A DNA stretch of 64,000 nucleotides from Tetradesmus obliquus (taxonomy: Eukaryota > Chlorophyta > Chlorophyceae > Sphaeropleales > Scenedesmaceae), in contig CP126197.1 of assembly GCA_030272155.1 (NCBI GenBank), forward strand, positions 2,108,001-2,172,000, given 5' to 3'. Of this stretch, positions 61,172 through 64,000 are shown in pieces. The position numbers were made by a program, and so were the translations under genes. Within the stretch, counting starts at the first letter, position 1. Each line of letters opens with the position of its first letter. Under the pieces are notes generated by a model. It made no database searches. It saw only the letters and a program-made list of their open reading frames with translations, and had not been told where the DNA came from.

Positions 61172-62345
61172 TAGGGGAGTGTTGCCACTGTGAGTGTTTT
61201 TGTGTGATGAAGGTAGCAGTGCTGGAAGGTAGTTGGTTGGGTGTATGTGGCAGGCAGTAGTGGTTGGAAGTGTGTTGAGTATTTGCAGGCTGCTGGCACT
61301 CTAGTCACTGCTAATTGCTGAGTGGTGGTGACAAAGGCTTGCATGCAAGCTGCATGCAGACGGGTTTGTGTCAAGCAAGGGAAGCAATTCACGCACTCAG
61401 GAGAGGTTCCCATGTGGTGCCATGCAAGCATTGCACATTCTTGAGCAACATATTGAGCTGCGCTCAGCAAATGCCACTCAGTGTTTTTGGTTTCATCAGC
61501 AGCACAGTCGCTCCGTGTGTGGGCACTGCTGTCGGGCGCATGCTGCCTATTGTAGATGGCAAGGCAGAACTGCTCCTTTGCAGTTGTAACTTACCACATC
61601 AACAGCAATCAGCTGCGTTAGCCGAATGTCACTGCTGTGCTGCATGTTTAAGAACAAATTTACACATCCTCCGAGTCCTCACGGCATGTCCTGGGTTGTT
61701 GTGCTGCTTCAGTCCTTCATGGCCATCACTTGGGCACACATGTAAACATATGTAAACATAACAGCGTATTATGAGACTGCAGACCCGAACTAGTGTCTTA
61801 AAGTACTGACCTCGCACGGGCCACCTTGCAGTTCAGCTTGTCAAGAGTTTGGAGTACCGTTGAGTGTACACGTGAGGCTGGTTGCTATCCTTTTGGCCCT
61901 ATTGCCAAAGTCCCGAAACAGAGCTATCGCTGAATCTGAAGTTTTGAAGAGGAAATCCGGGACCAGGTGCTGAGCAGTGCAGCAGAAGGAACGTGTAGGT
62001 TGTTTGGTCACCGTGGGGTTCTGCTCTGCACTGGCGAGCAGCTGGTCACTTTTGGGCCAGTACTTCTGTCTGCTGGTGCGTCAACTGTGCGGTGTAAAAC
62101 CACGATCGCATTCATTCCAAAAGCTTCACGTAGGTCACGAGCGCTCCCGCACCTCGCTACCCTGTCTCGTGTCCCACTTCACTTCGTTCCTGCCGTACGG
62201 TTCACACAAGCAGCAGCATCGATAACTCGCTCCATATATACGTAAAACATATTGTTAAGTAGGCGCGTGGATCCGCCTTTTGGCGGTTGCTGCCCAACTC
62301 ACCTTCCTCTAGCCTGCTCAGCAGTGCTGCTGCAGCTCGATAGCC
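61172..62345. other. Carrier 3' region and lipase promoter
   Basis: No supported exon. It contains two TGTAA motifs at 61741-61745 and 61751-61755, possible carrier poly(A) signals, and ATATATA at about 62233, roughly 110 bp before the lipase ATG, a possible TATA-like element. Confidence 0.45.
61741..61755 (+). terminator. Candidate carrier poly(A) signals (two TGTAA)
   Basis: TGTAAACATATGTAA, about 570 nt after the carrier stop. A tandem pair of TGTAA, as downstream of DAD1 and SYP81. Confidence 0.4.
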
Positions 62346-64000
62346 ATGCGCGGCTCCTTAGCCGTTCTGCTGGTTGTTTTCCTATCTTTTCTGAATCTAG
62401 CTAGCGGACAGACGGTATTAGATGCTCTCACCGGCCTATGGCGCGGCAATCAAGGCAGTGTGCAGCGGGGTGCTGTCAACCTGGCACGCCTGTCAGCAAG
62501 GCCGGCCCAGTACAACTTTACCCTGCCTCAGTGCAAAACAACAGACGTGTTGCTCAACAACGGAGGCTTCCCCAAAGATTGGGCTAGGTTGCAACCTCAG
62601 GAACAGGTGGGAAGGGGTGCAGTGACGCACAGAACCGTGCAGCCTAGGACTGCTGTCACTTGCTGCCAAGCAGACAAGTGACACAGCTCACCCAAACCTT
62701 TACAAGCACACCTGCCTGCTGCAATGGCAAACAACTTCATCCACCTCTAGCCAGCTGAGCGTGCAAGTTACCCAAGACAGCTGTGTCATCATTCGACTTG
62801 CTGACTGCCAATGAGTTTGTGAGACTCATTGGGACACAGTGAGCTTGCAGCTTCCAGCCCTTTGCCACCCTGCACGCCATTGCTTCCACACTCACGTTCA
62901 TCCCTTGCTGCCACTGCTGCCTACAAAACGCACAGGTGCTGCACCCCATCAACCTCGTGATGATGCAGCTGGCGTATGCAGTGTACCAACCGCCAGATGC
63001 CCTGACGGGCTGCTTGCAGGCCATGGGCATCGTGCCCAACAGCATCAAGGTGGTGGAGGCAAATGTGCCAGAGTATGACACAGTGCGCACAGCCTACGTG
63101 ATGATGGCTGCCAACCAGCGCATCTTTGTGCTGTTACGGTGAGCAGGCGGTGTGCACCGCACCTGTGATGGAAAGCGTAAGACACCTCTTACGTGCACTC
63201 ATGTGTTGACTGAGATGCCCCTGCCTATGCATCGTCAGCATGCCAGCATGCAGCTACACGTCATGCACCGCCTGCTACTGATGCCGGCTTGCAAACATAC
63301 CGAGTCTCCTAGGTACAATGCATGCACCATGTGGTGTCTCGCTGTGCACGCAGGGGCTCCGTAGTGACAAGGGACACACTCACGCATGACGTCACAAGCA
63401 AAATGCCAGCTTGCAACCACACGCCGTGCACTGCCTGCCGTGTTCTGTTGTGCATGCAGGAGCTCCGTAGTAACCAGGGACACACTCACGCATGACGTCA
63501 CCGTCAACATGCCAGCTTGCAGCTACACGTCGCGCACTGCCTGCCGTGTTCTGTTGTGCATGCAGGGGCTCCGTAGTAACCAGGGACACACTCACGCCTG
63601 ACGTCACCTTCAACATGCCAGCTTGCAGCCACACGTCTTGCACTGCCTGCCGTGTTCTGTGGCACATGCAGGGGCTCTGTAGTGACAAGAGACGCACTCA
63701 CGCGCGACGTCACAATCAACATGGCCTGCCGACATGTCCAGCCACCAGAGAACACCTTTGGAACACCTGGCAGCGACATCAGGCTGCACAGAGGCTTCTA
63801 CCGCGCCTGGCAGGTGCTAGAACCTGGCGTAACTGCAGCTGTGCAGGCATATTTGAAGAAGGTGCCTTCTGGAGAAGTGTATGTGGTGGGGCACAGCCTG
63901 GGAGCTGCGGTGGCATCTATTGCGGCACTGCGGCTCAATGCAGTGCTCGGCGCTGCGCAAGGCAGCAGGGGCACTGTGGCTGGTGTGTGGCTGATCGCGA
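62346..64000 (+). CDS. Secreted class 3 (fungal-type) lipase, 3'-truncated by window end
   Basis: Exons seen are 62346-62606, 62936-63138 and 63672-64000 (incomplete), with matching phases 0 and 2. The N-terminus MRGSLAVLLVVFLSFLNLASG is a classic signal peptide. Exon 2 (MMQLAYAVYQ... and IFVLLR) and exon 3 (GSVVTRD then, 65 residues on, VVGHSLGAAVASIAAL) show the class 3 lipase fold. The Ser of GHSLG is the nucleophile, and RGS takes the place of the family's (F)RGT oxyanion-loop motif. The catalytic Asp and His lie beyond the window. It likely hydrolyses acylglycerols or other lipid esters in the secretory path or outside the cell. Confidence 0.9.
63248..63671 (+). repeat. 106-bp tandem array carrying lipase exon 3 acceptor
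   Basis: Three full units, 63354-63459, 63460-63565 and 63566-63671, each exactly 106 bp, plus a decayed half-unit from about 63248. Each full unit begins with the first about 50 bases of exon 3 (RGSVVTRDTLTHDVT) directly after a CAG acceptor; the real exon starts at 63672. Confidence 0.92.

Noticed and set aside
63248..63671. CRISPR-like evenly spaced repeats
   Set aside because: Units are contiguous 106-bp tandem copies with no unique spacers, in a eukaryotic intron, and derived from the adjacent exon edge.
1..64000. tRNA, rRNA or snoRNA genes
   Set aside because: No cloverleaf with A/B boxes or rRNA-like conserved tract was found by eye; a covariance-model scan would be decisive.

Overview
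This looks like nuclear DNA from a green alga, most likely a chlorophyte. The evidence is: dense short introns with GT..AG borders; abundant CAG/CTG triplet runs; a plant-type kinesin-14 with an N-terminal calponin-homology domain; a PSTAIRE CDKA kinase; an axonemal dynein heavy chain, so the lineage is ciliated; and TGTAA motifs, the chlorophyte poly(A) signal, downstream of several stop codons. There are no operons, CRISPR arrays or recognisable RNA genes. Exons were read by hand, joining donors and acceptors so that frame and phase close. I place no species name on it.

Layout, left to right. 1-1216: triplet-rich DNA with a few coding-like minus-strand segments. 1217-5719 (-): a secreted or surface Cys-rich protein with ephrin-receptor-like (GCC2/GCC3) repeats. 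6477-7414 (-): a small four-exon gene of unknown function, 120 aa. 7728-14430 (-): a 13-exon CH-domain kinesin-14 (KCH type), 1305 aa. It is divergent from DAD1 (15112-16373, +), a subunit of oligosaccharyltransferase. 17745-20680 (-): an SYP81/Ufe1/syntaxin-18 Qa-SNARE of the ER, 303 aa, convergent with DAD1. 21846-52952 (-): a 31-kb single-headed axonemal inner-arm type dynein heavy chain gene with roughly sixty exons. 54572-57735 (-): CDKA, about 301 aa, divergent from an SLC25 mitochondrial carrier (58219-61171, +, 350 aa). 62346-64000 (+): the 5' part of a secreted class 3 lipase, cut by the window end just after its GHSLG nucleophile elbow.

The genes do not form one pathway. They are a typical gene-dense algal neighbourhood of housekeeping, cytoskeletal and secretory genes arranged in divergent pairs (kinesin/DAD1, CDKA/carrier) and one convergent pair (DAD1/SYP81).

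The most unusual property is not a gene. At about a dozen exon borders, in six of the genes, there are extra partial copies of the splice junction, meaning the exon edge plus the adjacent intron edge. Copies of an exon's 5' edge always sit upstream of that exon, and copies of its 3' edge always downstream. Copy number ranges from one to about six. Most copies retain the AG or GT and a recognisable coding match. This looks like recurrent local tandem duplication centred on splice junctions, producing decoy or alternative splice sites.
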